Source: Branchiostoma floridae (taxonomy: Eukaryota; Chordata; Leptocardii; Amphioxiformes; Branchiostomatidae). From it: a stretch of 64,000 bases of DNA. The position numbers and the translations under genes were made by a program. Each line of letters starts with the position of its first letter. Within the stretch, counting starts at the first letter, position 1. Positions 36,476-46,571 of this stretch are shown here, one piece after another. The notes beneath the pieces are model-generated. The model worked only from the letters and a program-made list of their open reading frames with translations. It ran no database searches and was not told where the DNA came from. The stretch is taken from contig NC_049996.1 in the NCBI RefSeq assembly GCF_000003815.2, forward strand, positions 14,009,929 to 14,073,928. The letters are read 5' to 3'.

Positions 36476-36740
36476 TGCTACGGCCGCGTGGCGCGTTGGT
36501 ACACCCGGTTCCTCGATCTCGGAAGTTAAGCAACGCGCGGTCCAGACAGTGCTTGGATGGGGGACCAACCAAGGACGTCCGGATTGCTTTAGCCTCACGA
36601 AGCTTTCCAGGAAATCGTCATCCAAGAGGGACGTAAAACGGGGGTCCCGTGCTCGAGGAGGTGCCTCGACCACGTTAAACAGCCTCATTACCCTCACTTT
36701 GGGTACCTACTGGCTGCAAAATACACCCGGTATTATCATT
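36476..36740 (+). mobile_element. 5S-rRNA-derived SINE (SINE3-like) or 5S pseudogene with tail
   Basis: The stretch contains the internal 5S promoter parts in the right order: A-box-like GGAAGTTAAGCAACGCG at 36,521-36,537 and C-box-like GCTTGGATGGGGGACC at 36,551-36,566. The 5' head (GGCCATGTTGCTACGGCC) is rearranged relative to 5S. A unique body follows, ending in an ATT-rich microsatellite at about 36,733-36,752. A 5S head plus unrelated body and short repeat tail is the SINE3 layout. It is not a functional 5S gene. Confidence 0.65.
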
Positions 36741-36890
36741 ATTATTATTATAACTGATATGTTTATGGCAAGTTCATGCCCGAGGGCTAATTGGAAATAC
36801 AAACAACACGTATAGCAAGGAATGTACAATGACTATATTATGCTACTTAAGTGTAAACGATACTAGTTTTGTTGGGTTTGACTTCTTCTT
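36741..36890 (-). repeat. 3' end of dispersed retroelement (same family as 1020-1139)
   Basis: On the minus strand it ends AGCCCTCGGGCATGAACTTG, CCATAAACAT and an ATT microsatellite, matching 1020-1139. The upstream part also aligns with 37,980-38,145, including GAAGTCAAACCCA. Its microsatellite tail abuts that of the 5S-like SINE on the other strand, so the two elements meet tail to tail. Confidence 0.55.
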
Positions 36891-37485
36891 TTCAGGCAGA
36901 GGAAGACGAAATATCTATAAACTTGTTATATAAACTCATACAGTTCATTTCGAAATGCGAGTTTCAGAGCTACAGTTACCACCAGATACGTTTTTCTGTG
37001 TTATCTTTCACATTCAATGGCGTCTTCTTCATGGTGATCGCTGGTTTCTTCCAGGCTTCGGAAAATGGTATTCGTTTGTTATATTTATTCTATGGTGCAT
37101 GTGTATCTCTCTATGGTTCCACCTTTTTGGTTGTTTTGCTAAAAAATGGATCTGTACCAAAAATCGCTATTGTTATTGTCCAAGTAAACCGATATTCAAC
37201 CCAACCATATCGACCATACCATATCCAGGAGAAAAATGAAGCCTGTTATGGTTTTGGGGACGAGTCCATGTTCGGCCAAATCCAGACATGACAACCTCAT
37301 CACTGGAGGAACACACGATCGATATGCAATTCCCTGAGAATGCCCCAGTTCACGATGCAGGAGACCTTGATTTAGAGTACCGTCTGGTGTGTATGGCCTT
37401 GGATCCGGATCGAAAACACACGCTAATGGTGTGCCACTTTATCCAACAATCCGGCCCCAATACGCGGAAATGCAAGTCTTCTCTA
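36891..37485. other. Intergenic stretch with an unassigned open frame
   Basis: A plus-strand frame of 140 codons (36,869-37,291) includes a hydrophobic stretch around FNGVFFMVIAGFF, but overlaps the retroelement tail at its start and matches nothing I know. A second overlapping frame of 94 codons shares the same bases. I do not call a gene. Confidence 0.3.
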
Positions 37486-37592
37486 GGTGTATGTAATGTT
37501 AGCTGTGTACTGAAGGACACAAAAGAATTAGGAGAGTAATTTCTAGCCTGCAAATGTCCACCACCTGTGTGCTCATTAAACCCACCATGTGT
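37486..37592 (+). mobile_element. Solo 3' tail of the LINE present at 38,890-39,740
   Basis: About 105 bases (AGCTGTGTACTGAAGGACAC through CTCATTAAACCCACCA) match 39,640-39,736 almost base for base. Severe 5' truncation of a second insertion of the same LINE explains this. Confidence 0.7.
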
Positions 37593-37979
37593 CGCCTGTA
37601 GGTACTCTTGTTCACCTCGGGCATTAGTCAAGCGTGACTATATAGAATACATGTTGTGATTCAATGGACACCAATTATAACAAAAATAGAGACAAGACAA
37701 ATTCTAGATACATGACAGACTCTACTTTTTAATAGGGCCTTCACATTGAAACCGAATCTGAAGGAATCAAGCAGAACCAACAGGAATGAAGAATTTTCAA
37801 AATTCATGCCGCATTCGGACGAGAATTCCAAATGGACCAGTCTCGAGCCAGATTGTTTGATTTTCCGCCTCCACATCCATTCTTAATGGCTTGGGACTCT
37901 TGGGCGGTAACTATGTTTTCTCCAACCAAGGACGTTATATAGCGTCTAATAGTGCCACACATCATGATACAGTAAAAAT

Positions 37980-38145
37980 CATATATAGAAGTTTATTTGC
38001 AAGTATATGCCCGAGCTAGGGCTGATTGTAAGCGCATGGTATGAACATAGGAGATGTACAAGTGACAATGAACAGTACTTATAAACAATATTCTACTCTA
38101 ATACTAGTGTTGGCTATTTCCAAACAGGTTGGGTTTGACTTCTTT
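37980..38145 (-). repeat. Dispersed retroelement 3' end, third copy
   Basis: On the minus strand, AGCCCTAGCTCGGGCATATA and CTTGCAAATAAAC match the tail wording at 1020-1139 and 36,741-36,890. The shared part extends upstream to GAAGTCAAACCCA. Confidence 0.5.
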
Positions 38146-38462
38146 TTCATAACTGTATCATACATTGCCGTTATATAACGTCCTTGCTCCAACTCTTATG
38201 CCACAACCCTTCACCGTCTCCCCACCCACGCTATGCCCTGATGCCCCTCTAACGTCGTGCCGAAACGTGGAAAATGAATGTTCAGTTCATTACCACGTGT
38301 CAGCCGGGAGGGGAACAGACCAGGTGTCGTGGGGAATCAATAACAGCAAGCAGCGGAGGGCGTCATTTTTACTTTCCCTCATGAATCTTTTTATGCTCCT
38401 TACTGTGCGAGTGTTTCTGAAACTCTCGTGTGTGCGTGCGTTGTATATACATGTACGCGATG

Positions 38463-38690
38463 ATGTGTGTGTGTGTGTGTGCGTGTGTGTGCGTGTGCGT
38501 GCGTGTGTGTGTGTGTGTGTGTGTGTATGCGCGCGAGTATGTGTGTGTACGTGTGCGTGTGTGTTTTGCATCGTGCGCGATTATGTGTGTGTGTGCGTGC
38601 TTGTGTGTTTGTGTGTGTGTGCGTGCGTGCGTGCGTGCGTACGCGTGCGTGTGGGGGTGTATGTGTGTGTGTGGGGGGGGGGGGTGCGTG
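38463..38690. repeat. GT/GC-alternating microsatellite, ~230 bp
   Basis: Long run of GTGTGTG and GCGTGC dinucleotide steps with a G run at about 38,672-38,683. It generates overlapping long spurious frames (Cys/Val or Thr/His rich) on both strands. Alternating purine-pyrimidine of this type can adopt Z-DNA. Confidence 0.95.
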
Positions 38691-38889
38691 TATACATGTA
38701 CGCGATTTATGTTTGTGTACACGATTTATGTTAACGAAATTTTATCGAATTTTAGACGCTAATAATCCTCAGTCCATCCGATTGAGATTGGAGATCTTGT
38801 CGCTTTTAATTTACCAAAGAGAACAGCGTTTTGCTTTGCTATTTTCACTTCCAAATGTTATTGAATAGCTTTCGCATACATATATACAT

Positions 38890-39740
38890 ATATGATTTTG
38901 GACGAATCTGACGGATGGAAGCAACATTTGACTCTCTGTTCTCTTCTGTCCCCACCACTACAACTAGACCTCGGGGGACAACAGTTAGAGCAGGTGCCAA
39001 CCGCAAAGCTACTAAGAGTACATGTGGTTCAGTACCTGACTTGGGACGATCACATCACTAACATAGTGAAGAAGTGTAACTCAAGTATGTGTCAACTGAA
39101 CAGGATAAGAAACAAACTACCTCCTAGGATAAGGAAGGACCTGGCACAAACCCTGGTACTCTCTCACTTGAATTATTGTTCTCCACTGTGGGGAAACACA
39201 GCAGCTAAGAACATCAAACGCCTCCAAGTGGTGCAAAACAGAGCAGCAAGGTTTGCCCTTGGATGGGATAACAAGACGGACAGTGCAACAAGGTTACACA
39301 TCTTGGGGTGGTCACCAGCAAAGGAAAGAATACAACAATTTGAAAGAAGTTTTGCCAACACTGTACAACCAACTCACACTCCAGTCAACTAACAGTACGT
39401 ACCAAACTAACACGGTCAACAACAACAAACTGCATCAAACTGTCAAAACCTATATATATATATATACTAGTAGCTAGGACCAATGCAGAAAAGAAGCGCT
39501 TCCTCTACCGAATGGCTTGCCACTGGACCACAGTTACTAAATGAACTTGTATTTTCTCTCGGCTGTATAGCTTGTAATGTACATATTATGTTATGTATGT
39601 ATATAATGTTGTGCGTGTATTGATGTATTTTATATGGTGTATTTAATGTCAGCTGTGTACTGAAGGACACAAAAGAACTAGGAGATTAATTTCTAGCCTG
39701 CAAATGTCCACCACCTGTGTGCTCATTAAACCCACCAATG
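38890..39740 (+). mobile_element. 5'-truncated non-LTR retrotransposon, RT C-terminal part
   Basis: Frame 38,892-39,392 reads KLLRVHVVQYLTWDDHI, then LPPRIRKDLAQTLVLSHLNY and KNIKRLQVVQNRAARF. This is the C-terminal region of reverse transcriptase in CR1/L2/Jockey-type LINEs. A frame change near 39,340 is followed by LPTLYNQLTLQS and, in another frame from 39,476, RTNAEKKRFLYRMACHWTTV with a stop at 39,541-39,543. The 3' UTR runs to about 39,736. It lacks the catalytic RT core and endonuclease and is frameshifted, so it is dead. Confidence 0.8.
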
Positions 39741-40975
39741 GACCACTGGAAGAATAGCTGGCAACATAATGTTGTTAGCTAGAGTCCATTCCAAGACACC
39801 ATGAGGGTTTTTATGTGATATTTGTAATAAGTCTGAATTATTTTCAATAAAAGAATATCTAAGCCACAATAATTAATTTTTTTTTTAAATTGACTAAGAA
39901 AATACACATCTATTTGAATTCCTTTGAATATTTCAGAAACATTTTGAAAGTAACTGTACAAAAATATCTTTATTTAGAATAATTGTGAAACCTCTGTGTG
40001 ATTCTTTGACATTTATAAATATTTACAAATATTTGTAAACTTTGCCAAATGGTAAAATTAGTTTATTGCCCCCGTAAAAGTAAGCCATATTGTAGCCCCT
40101 GTATATTTTTATATTTCACAGCTGGGCACTGGTGGATCCTTTGTGGTGGGCCATTGTTGCATGGCACCCAACCATACTTTGCAAGGATGTGTGAATTGCT
40201 ATCTTCCCAGCCCCCTGACCCATTTACAAAAAATGGTAGAAAATGGTAAATAACTGTAGAATGCTGTTATCATTATTTAGAAACCATTAGAAGTATCCAA
40301 TTCCACACCATGAATATTTCCAAAGTTTTACAGGACCAGGGAAATATTTATAGAGTTGAAACAGTGTTAGAAATTTTTCTGAAGTATCAAATGTCCTCGA
40401 CATATAATTACAAAACTTTAAAATCAGCTCTAAACAATGGCAACAAACATCCGCACGGTGTCTTGGAATGGACTCTAAAAGTGGATGTAAATAAAGTCAA
40501 AGTCAACGTCTGTACACATCACAAAACGCTTCGCGCATTGACATGCACATTGGTGCGTCGGGAATCTAGCGTCTGTATGAAGAGCATCTCTAGTTCTGAA
40601 GAACATCGGCCCGTCTGATTAAAGAAGCTGCCTTCTTCATCACGTCTTGTACTTCCGCCGGAGGTCACGTGTAGCAATCTGTAGAAGTGTCACTCAAAGA
40701 CCCTACCTCCGGTCCTCCCATTAGGAACGTCATTGCTTCAAAGCCGCGCTCATCATGTCGTGAATGACAAGAACTGAGGGAAGCTCAACGATGTCTTCTG
40801 TGTTTGATTGGAATTACTACATCCCTACTTCCCTCTTGTTGATCATGCCTTAAGAGCAATCGCTGTGGTATTGAGAAGAAAGGGACTCTCGAGGGGTTAC
40901 TTCAAAGTCATACCGCCACCTACGTTATAGTATAGCAAGCTGGTGAAAGGCAGTAAGGGAGAGAGAAGGAGATAG
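39741..40975. other. Intergenic stretch, nothing recognised
   Basis: AT-rich DNA with an imperfect ATTTRYAAATAT repetition near 40,013-40,040. A 102-codon frame at 40,310-40,618 has no recognisable domain. Confidence 0.4.
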
Positions 40976-41035
40976 GGAGGGAGAGAGAGAGAGAGAGAGG
41001 GAGAAAGAGAGGAAGAGAGAGAGAGAAATGTGGAA
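40976..41035. repeat. Purine tract (GA)n
   Basis: About 60 bases of almost pure GA/GGGA on the plus strand; a potential triplex-forming mirror repeat. Confidence 0.9.
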
Positions 41036-41659
41036 GGAAAGAGATCACGTCACCTATGTTAAGTTGGCTTTAATGTGTTGTATTGGTTAGACTGCCCCCT
41101 TTATGTTAAGTCGTTATCGATGTTGTTCGACTCATACAATACAAGTCAGTCATGTTGAAAGCAAGCTCCTCGTGTTTGTTGCATTCAAGACGCTTCCGTG
41201 ACGCTCCATTTAGCGGTCTTACTACTGAACTGGCGTACACGTTAATGTATGGTACTGTGTGTGACTGGAGTCCGGTAGGAAGACTCCATACCGCTTTATT
41301 ACAACTTGTCTCTAGACAACTCACATGGGATTGTCACGCACTCAATTCTGTATACTTCAGAAGAGCAGATTCTAGCTGGAAGACAATTGCTGTTAGATGC
41401 CGCGTTCTCAACTAAACCCTTTACCCTCAAATTAATTTCAGTCTGTGCAACAAAAGTGATGTATGCGCTTGCAATTGTGTGTTACACATTGCCGTATGAT
41501 TAGAATCCAGTGGGAAGATAAATACTGTTGTTTGATTAGAACTTGTACATGAATTCGTTTCTCTTGTTGAATGAAGTTCAGTGGTGATCTAGAGAAGATG
41601 TGGACTTTTTTATCATACACATTACTGTCTATCAGATGACGAAACGAGTAAGGAGATAC
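41036..41659. other. Intergenic stretch, nothing recognised
   Basis: Frames of 65-87 codons on both strands overlap each other and match nothing I know. Confidence 0.4.
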
Positions 41660-42131
41660 CTTCTGTTTTGGGGTGGGTACCTGTACAGAAAATTCAGGTA
41701 CAGGTACGATCCAGGTCCAGAGGATCAGGTCCGGATCCGGACCTGAACCTAAACCTAATTGTCTGTGAAAATTGAATGGGTGATACTCAATTTCCATTTC
41801 GCTACAAAGGAATCCGTCTGGTAGAGTATCCAACTCCCACTGGTGTTTTGAAGCCCTATCATCATGTAAACAACAGTAACTGACTGTGTTAACTTGCACC
41901 AAGTTTGACTGTAGAAACTTGGTAGAAATGACTATTAACTCCTCTATGCCTCACTATTGTTGTCTTGCTGGATCGGTAAGCCACAAAAACACGCAAATGC
42001 CTACTAGTATAATTTGTTCATTTTTCTAATCGGTCCAAAATTCGGTCTACCGATACTTTTCAGGTCCGCTTTCATCAGATCGGTCCAAGAAAAACACGTT
42101 TAGTGCCGATACACCCAACCCTACTTCAGTT
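41660..42131 (-). mobile_element. hAT-like MITE with 8-bp target duplication, copy 3 (old)
   Basis: Inverted relative to the copies at 18,676 and 54,683. The element spans 41,668-42,123 (456 bp), with ends TTGGGGTGGGTACC and the complement of TAGGGTTGGGTGTATCGG. Flanks CTTCTGTT (41,660-41,667) and CTTCAGTT (42,124-42,131) match 7/8. The inner AGGTCCGGA-type motifs are shared. The greater divergence marks it as the oldest of the three copies. Confidence 0.78.
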
Positions 42132-43332
42132 GTTTGATGGTGCGTGCGACAAGAGGGAAGGACTAAGTACGAGTTTTAATGAGCCATTAGGACACGTACT
42201 TGGTTGGTACTTCCCTCTTGTGGGCGTCTGAAGCCGAGTCATTAATTGTGCAGTAGAGAAAGTAACAAACACTTGATGTGGTGTGCCACACAGGAGATAT
42301 ACCTTCACCTTCCACTGATTCTGATTAAAAGTACAGTACTAAGACATGGTTATGGCTTACATGTAAGCACCATCTCTTCCAAAATCCCACCAGATATCAT
42401 TTTATCTTACAAATAAACTAAAGGAAGGCTTAGCTTCTCAGAGTGTGACAGGGCTATATAGAAGGCATCTAATGCAACTGTGTTAGACTCTTCCATTACT
42501 GACCTTCTGTGCCACAGGTCGTCCACTCTAGCCCATTTTCTCTTTACTGCCGCCCTACTTTTCAAATTGGCGCTGTTTTAGCCTGCTAGAACATCGACAC
42601 CAAGTACACATTAAAGATTGGTATCACTAAGTGGGTCTAAAAAGCATGCTAGCTGAAATGTCGAGACCTTGACAAGTGAGGTTTGTGTGTAGGAGTGCAT
42701 GCCTTGCCTTTCTCGCCAGTTTAGATGGGGGGGGGGGGGTATCAGAGGTTAAAAAAGAGTATAGGGGGGGAGGTTACCAGAGGTCAAAAGAGAAGCTCTC
42801 GCTCGTCTGTTTTGACAAGTTGGTACTAAAGGCCAGGACAGATACTAAGTATCTTTAATATCAACAGTTCCGGCGTCACTTTAACTGTCTAAAACAATGT
42901 ATGCGACACGTTATGTAATTCTGTCAGAGTAACTGAAGAAGTAGTTGCATCATGTTCCGATAAAATAAAAGTGAACACTGCGGTACAGGACTTGTTGTCC
43001 GAAAGTCTGCTTGCGAAAGCATCTATAAGACATAAACCTATACATACATATAAACATCTTTCCATGTTTTGCTGATATGAAGCCAATGGGGCCGCGGGAA
43101 CAGTGTGACAAAGTCTCACTTTATTGCTATTCATCGAATAAATGTTCATCGCCCTCTCGTAATTCGCAATGGAAATTCCATCTGACTTCTAAGCGTCATG
43201 GATGGCCAATGATATCACGGCCTCGTAATCAGTACCAAATATGGGTTCCTCGTGAACAAAAAGGCAGGGTAAAGTGATGACAGCCTGACAGGTTTCTCAC
43301 TGGCTATATTATAATCTGACAGACCTGTTACT
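42132..43332. other. Intergenic stretch 3' of PM20D1
   Basis: Contains a 13-base G run near 42,727-42,740 followed by a tandem echo (GGTATCAGAGGTTAAAA / GGTTACCAGAGGTCAAAA) at about 42,738-42,788. No gene recognised. Confidence 0.4.
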
Positions 43333-43415
43333 ACACAAAGAAGCGTTTGATAATACGGCTTTATTCAGTTACAGCTTTTCTATAGCTCGTCCTCATGACC
43401 TTGTCTTTTTACTAT
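43333..43415 (-). repeat. Duplicate of the PM20D1 coding end
   Basis: CTATAGCTCGTCCTCATG at 43,380 repeats the sequence at 43,595 that contains the PM20D1 stop codon. The match extends on both sides through ACAAAGAAGCGTTT and TTGTCTTTTTAC (offset 215). It lies downstream of the gene in the minus direction and is a tandem partial copy, not a second gene. Confidence 0.75.
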
Positions 43416-43472
43416 CGGTTCCTCATTCAACGCCACTTATCTACACTCTGATTTAAAAAACATAGATAGAAC

Positions 43473-43478
43473 TTTATT
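43473..43478 (-). terminator. Candidate PM20D1 polyadenylation signal
   Basis: AATAAA on the minus strand, 117 bases past the PM20D1 stop codon. Another AATAAA occurs near 43,362 inside the duplicated end. Which one is used cannot be decided from sequence. Confidence 0.4.
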
Positions 43479-43594
43479 GCTCGACATTTGTACATGGTAC
43501 AAAGTATGGCAACGACTGTTACAAAAAAAAAAAAACTGTCACTTCACTGGCACAAAGAAACGTTTAGATAGGCTTTATACAGTTGTACATGTAA

Positions 43595-43852
43595 CTATAG
43601 CTCGTCCTCATGTCCGTGTCTTTTTACTTCCAAAGGTTTATCCATATTCACGATGAGGTGATAGTAAAAGTTCATGACCCTCTCGTAGTTCCTCACAGAG
43701 ATCCTCTCGTTCAGCCCGTGGAATCTCGGGAGATCGGACGGTGTCATGACGTATGGGTTGAACCGGTAGATGGCGCTGCTCAGGTTCCAGTAGTGCCGTG
43801 TGTCCGTGTTGGCAACCATGAAGGTGGGGGTCACCAGGGCATCTGGGAAGAT
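43595..43852 (-). CDS. PM20D1: PM20D1 exon 4: C-terminal catalytic part
   Basis: 258 bases from an ACACTCAG acceptor to TAG. It encodes NTDTRHYWNL and the final metal-ligand region FHGLNERIS, then a charged tail ending HEDEL. The HEDEL end resembles an ER-retrieval K/HDEL signal, which is odd for an enzyme secreted in mammals. Confidence 0.9.
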   Translation of the reverse strand: MFPDALVTPTFMVANTDTRHYWNLSSAIYRFNPYVMTPSDLPRFHGLNERISVRNYERVMNFYYHLIVNMDKPLEVKRHGHEDEL

Positions 43853-43998
43853 CTGAGTGTGTGTGAAGGAAATGAAATTAAACACCCAACCCCATCATAC
43901 CGTTTCAACATTTTATAGAAAACCATTTCTTGCAAATTGGCTAACATCGCTCAAAAGCACTAGGAACCATATAGAAACAGAATGTACCTCTAAACAGG

Positions 43999-44060
<62 letters not shown>

Positions 44061-46454
44061 ATCTTAAGGCTGGTATGGTGGCCTGGCCGTGTGATCAGGG
44101 TTGACTCAACACCTGGAGGTACGAGTTTGAATCCCTAACGGTCGCGCCAGATCTTGTGCCCTACGGAAAGGCACCAATTTCCTCACACGATTAAGGTGTA
44201 GAGGGGTATCTAGCTTATTTTGAGGAGAGCAACAGCTCAAGCATGTTAAAAAGGCCACTACAGTTATTGATAAAAGTATGGGTCAATCCCAGCGCAAGTG
44301 GATCAAATAAATCTGGTAGGATATGCAGTTTGCACTCTTCCAGTACAAACATGGTGTGTAAGAAGTTTTGAAACATTCTGACAGATCTATTATTGTGAAA
44401 AGATTGTTTCGAAAAATCCCAAGATTGTCAAAAAAAATCTTCAGATTTACAACAAAATCTCGATTTTTTTTTTTTTTTCATTTTCAATGAGGCTCACCCT
44501 CGCTGGGATCTTATTGTGTCGCCTGAAAATATCAGTATCATATGAACTTTTAAGCTGTAAACGATGAAAAGCATTCGTTAGAAGTGCTCCGCTATGTCCA
44601 ATGATAATCTGCTCATTGTTAGCAGCATTCTACGTGAACGCACCTGCTGAATGGTCTCCTGTAATACGGTATACGTTGGAGAGTCCTTTCCATGAGGTGA
44701 TACGGGTGAAGGTGGTAAACTTCCCTTCACTTCCAGCATAACCCTAGCATCATCGATGACCTTTCTATCGAATTCCAGAACCTCCTCAACAGTCTGCATG
44801 GGATGTATCCGATGGTCCACCACAGCTTCCGCTTCCGGTGCTATGACGTTGTCCTTGACCCCTGCGGTGAAGGATGTCAGAGCGGTCGTCGTCCGAGCGA
44901 ACGCGTTGGTCTGTGGCTTTTTTGCGTACACCCAGGCGACCAATGGGGAGAAGAGCCACAGGTTAGAGGCCAACATCCGGTAAGGTAAGGTCATCTCCGT
45001 GGCAACGTACTCCAACATCCGGGCCTCCGGACCGGTGCCGAACATGCTAGGGTGCGGGTTGTCCTCAAGTTTCTGTACCGCTCTGGCCAATATCCCTGTC
45101 GTAAAAAAAGATATCATATAAATGGGGTTATCTGTACGGTTATCTGTCTTATCATTGGCTTGAACCGGCGCGGCGGCAGATATGGACAAGTTTTTTGACG
45201 TCACACATCAGGAAGATTAGTGCGCCTGAAGATTTTAGATCAAGTTCGCTACAACCGACAGGTGTCCATGAAAACTTGCTGCCAAATGTGCCTTACGGCA
45301 AAAGAGGATCTAGAGCTTAATCTCCAAAAGATATTACCTAAAGCTAGGGCTAAAGATGCAGCTTGTGTACTTTTTGACTATTTTCATTATTATTAGCAGT
45401 AACATCATGGTCTTACCGATGGCAGACTTCCTGGCGGGCATAGAGCCATGGCCTCCCTCTGCTTGAACCTTCAGTTTCACGTCCACAATGCCTTTCTCGG
45501 AAACACTGACCATGGCCACTGGTTTGGACACACCTTGTGTGAAACATCAACATAACAGCAATACACAAATATGAAAAACAATTCTACGGCAAAAATATAC
45601 TAATAAGATAGCAACGAATTTGACAACTGAGAAAATTGTTACCAGGGAAAAATCACCATGGTGCCCTCGTCAAGAATAAACATTATTTTCACCCGATGTT
45701 GCTGTAAATGTTTGCTGATGAACTTTGCACATAGATGCTCACCTGGCATTAGACCATCTCCTACCGGAGTTCCCTCATCCAGGATGAATGCTATTTTCTC
45801 TCCCCTTTCAGTCAACACGTCACCGATGACTTTTGCCCCGAAATGGCCTCCTGTCTCCTCGTCGTGTCCAAAGGCGAGGTACAAAGTACGTTTGGGCTGA
45901 TGTCCTCTCGATAGGAGAAACTCCACAGCCTCTAGACTTCCCATCAGGCTATGTTTGGCGTCTATCGTCCCCCTCCCGTAGATGTACCCGTCTCGGACCT
46001 GTCCCGAAAATGGCGGCGCCTCCCAGCTCGCTTCCTGTGTGATGGGCACTACGTCTAGGTGAGATGCCAACATGTAGGGTTCTAGCGAGCCGTCCGACCC
46101 TTCCACTCGGTACAACAAGCTGTAGTTCCCGACCACTTCCCTCCGGACTAACGGTGAGCTGTGGATCGTCGGGAAACTCTCCTGGATGAACCGGACGAAC
46201 TTGAGTAACTCCTGTGGTGTCCCCACGCCGCGTTCATAAGACACGGTTTGGAACTGGATGGCTGAGGTGAAACGGGCCAGTCTCTCCTCATCGGCAGGGA
46301 TGAAGTCAGGGTCGGTGGTCTTACACTCCGGTGGGGAGGTTTGGTAGGACGGGAAGGTCAAAGTTCTTATGACAACAACTGTCGTAAGCACGGCCAAAGT
46401 CAAGGCGAACCCTCGAACGACTAAGGTCAAAACACGTGGAAGATTTGTCCACAT
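43595..46454 (-). CDS. PM20D1: PM20D1-like M20 peptidase / N-fatty-acyl-amino acid synthase-hydrolase, complete
   Basis: Four exons (46,454-45,743; 45,533-45,417; 45,095-44,644; 43,852-43,595) join in phase (1, 1, 0) to 512 codons plus stop, close to the human length of about 500. The N-terminus has a hydrophobic signal/anchor segment at about residues 8-29. All metal and catalytic positions of the M20 fold are visible: H132 in SHLDVVP, D165 in GRGTIDAKHS, E199-E200 in GHDEETGG, D226 in FILDEG, and H472 in FHGLNERIS. In mammals PM20D1 is a secreted enzyme that condenses or hydrolyses N-fatty-acyl amino acids. The start has an in-frame TAA just upstream and a good AAAATG context. A closely related M20 amino-acylase of the same subfamily is the only alternative. 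Confidence 0.9.
44001..44057. repeat. (AT)n microsatellite
   Basis: Uninterrupted alternating AT of about 57 bases in PM20D1 intron 3, directly followed by a SINE. Confidence 0.95.
44066..44265 (+). mobile_element. tRNA-derived SINE
   Basis: The head carries A-box-like GTGGCCTGGCC and a B-box-like GAGTTTGAATCCC at about 44,124-44,136. A conserved-style body (CCCTACGGAAAGGCACCAAT, then TTCCTCACACGATT) follows. The tRNA moiety is too diverged to be a functional tRNA. It lies in PM20D1 intron 3, opposite to the gene. Confidence 0.65.
44266..44643 (-). other. PM20D1 intron 3, remainder
   Basis: AT-rich with a T run near 44,466-44,478; nothing else recognised. Confidence 0.4.
44644..45095 (-). 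CDS. PM20D1: PM20D1 exon 3: lid domain
   Basis: 452 bases from a TACGACAG acceptor to a CAGCAG|GTGCGT donor, ending phase 0. It encodes the dimerisation domain with RTTTALTSFTAGVKDNV and the returning VDHRIHPMQT strand. Confidence 0.9.
45417..45533 (-). CDS. PM20D1: PM20D1 exon 2: start of lid domain
   Basis: 117 bases, phase 1 on both sides, acceptor CACAAG and donor ATCG|GTAAGA. It encodes SKPVAMVSVSEKG and GGHGSMPARKSAIG, the characteristic start of the M20 dimerisation/lid domain. Confidence 0.9.
45653..45693 (-). pseudogene. Diverged copy of PM20D1 exon 1 end inside intron 1
   Basis: The minus strand reads VKIMFILDEGTMV, matching EKIAFILDEGTPV of exon 1, about 117 bases further into the intron. 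Over the FILDEGT core the codons differ almost only at third positions (ATT CTT GAC GAG GGC ACC against ATC CTG GAT GAG GGA ACT). An acceptor-like TTTACAG lies just upstream at about 45,702-45,708. The next donor-like GTAACA would give phase 2, which does not fit exon 2 (phase 1), so it is probably a non-functional duplicate exon piece. Confidence 0.6.
45743..46454 (-). CDS. PM20D1: PM20D1 exon 1 (coding): signal segment and metal-site half
   Basis: 712 bases from the ATG to a CCAG|GTGAGC donor, phase 1. It holds the signal segment, HLDVVP, GRGTID, HDEETGG and LDEG motifs. Only 27 bases of the ARMC4-facing side of its intron separate it from the diverged copy of its own 3' end. Confidence 0.9.
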
Positions 46455-46571
46455 TTTGGTAGAGTTGGAGTGTTACTATCTTTGTAATTGCAGCACGTAT
46501 TATTCTGTCAACTCTACCGTAGACATTCTGTTTTGTTTCTTCACGTTCCAACAAAAGTCCCGGACTTTCCT
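46455..46571 (-). promoter_or_regulatory. PM20D1 5' UTR (part in first coding exon) with short uORF
   Basis: A strong acceptor (T-run then ACAG) precedes 46,571 on the minus strand, so the coding exon probably starts here. It contains an upstream ATG at 46,526 that opens an 8-codon uORF ending TAA at 46,500. Confidence 0.45.

Noticed and set aside
36375-37291. 146- and 140-codon plus-strand frames
   Set aside because: The first runs through the 5S-like SINE; the second starts in a retroelement tail, overlaps another equally long frame, and has no recognisable domain despite a hydrophobic stretch.
38165-38868. Frames of 93-189 codons rich in Cys/Val or Thr/His
   Set aside because: They are translations of the GT/GC microsatellite in several frames and both strands.
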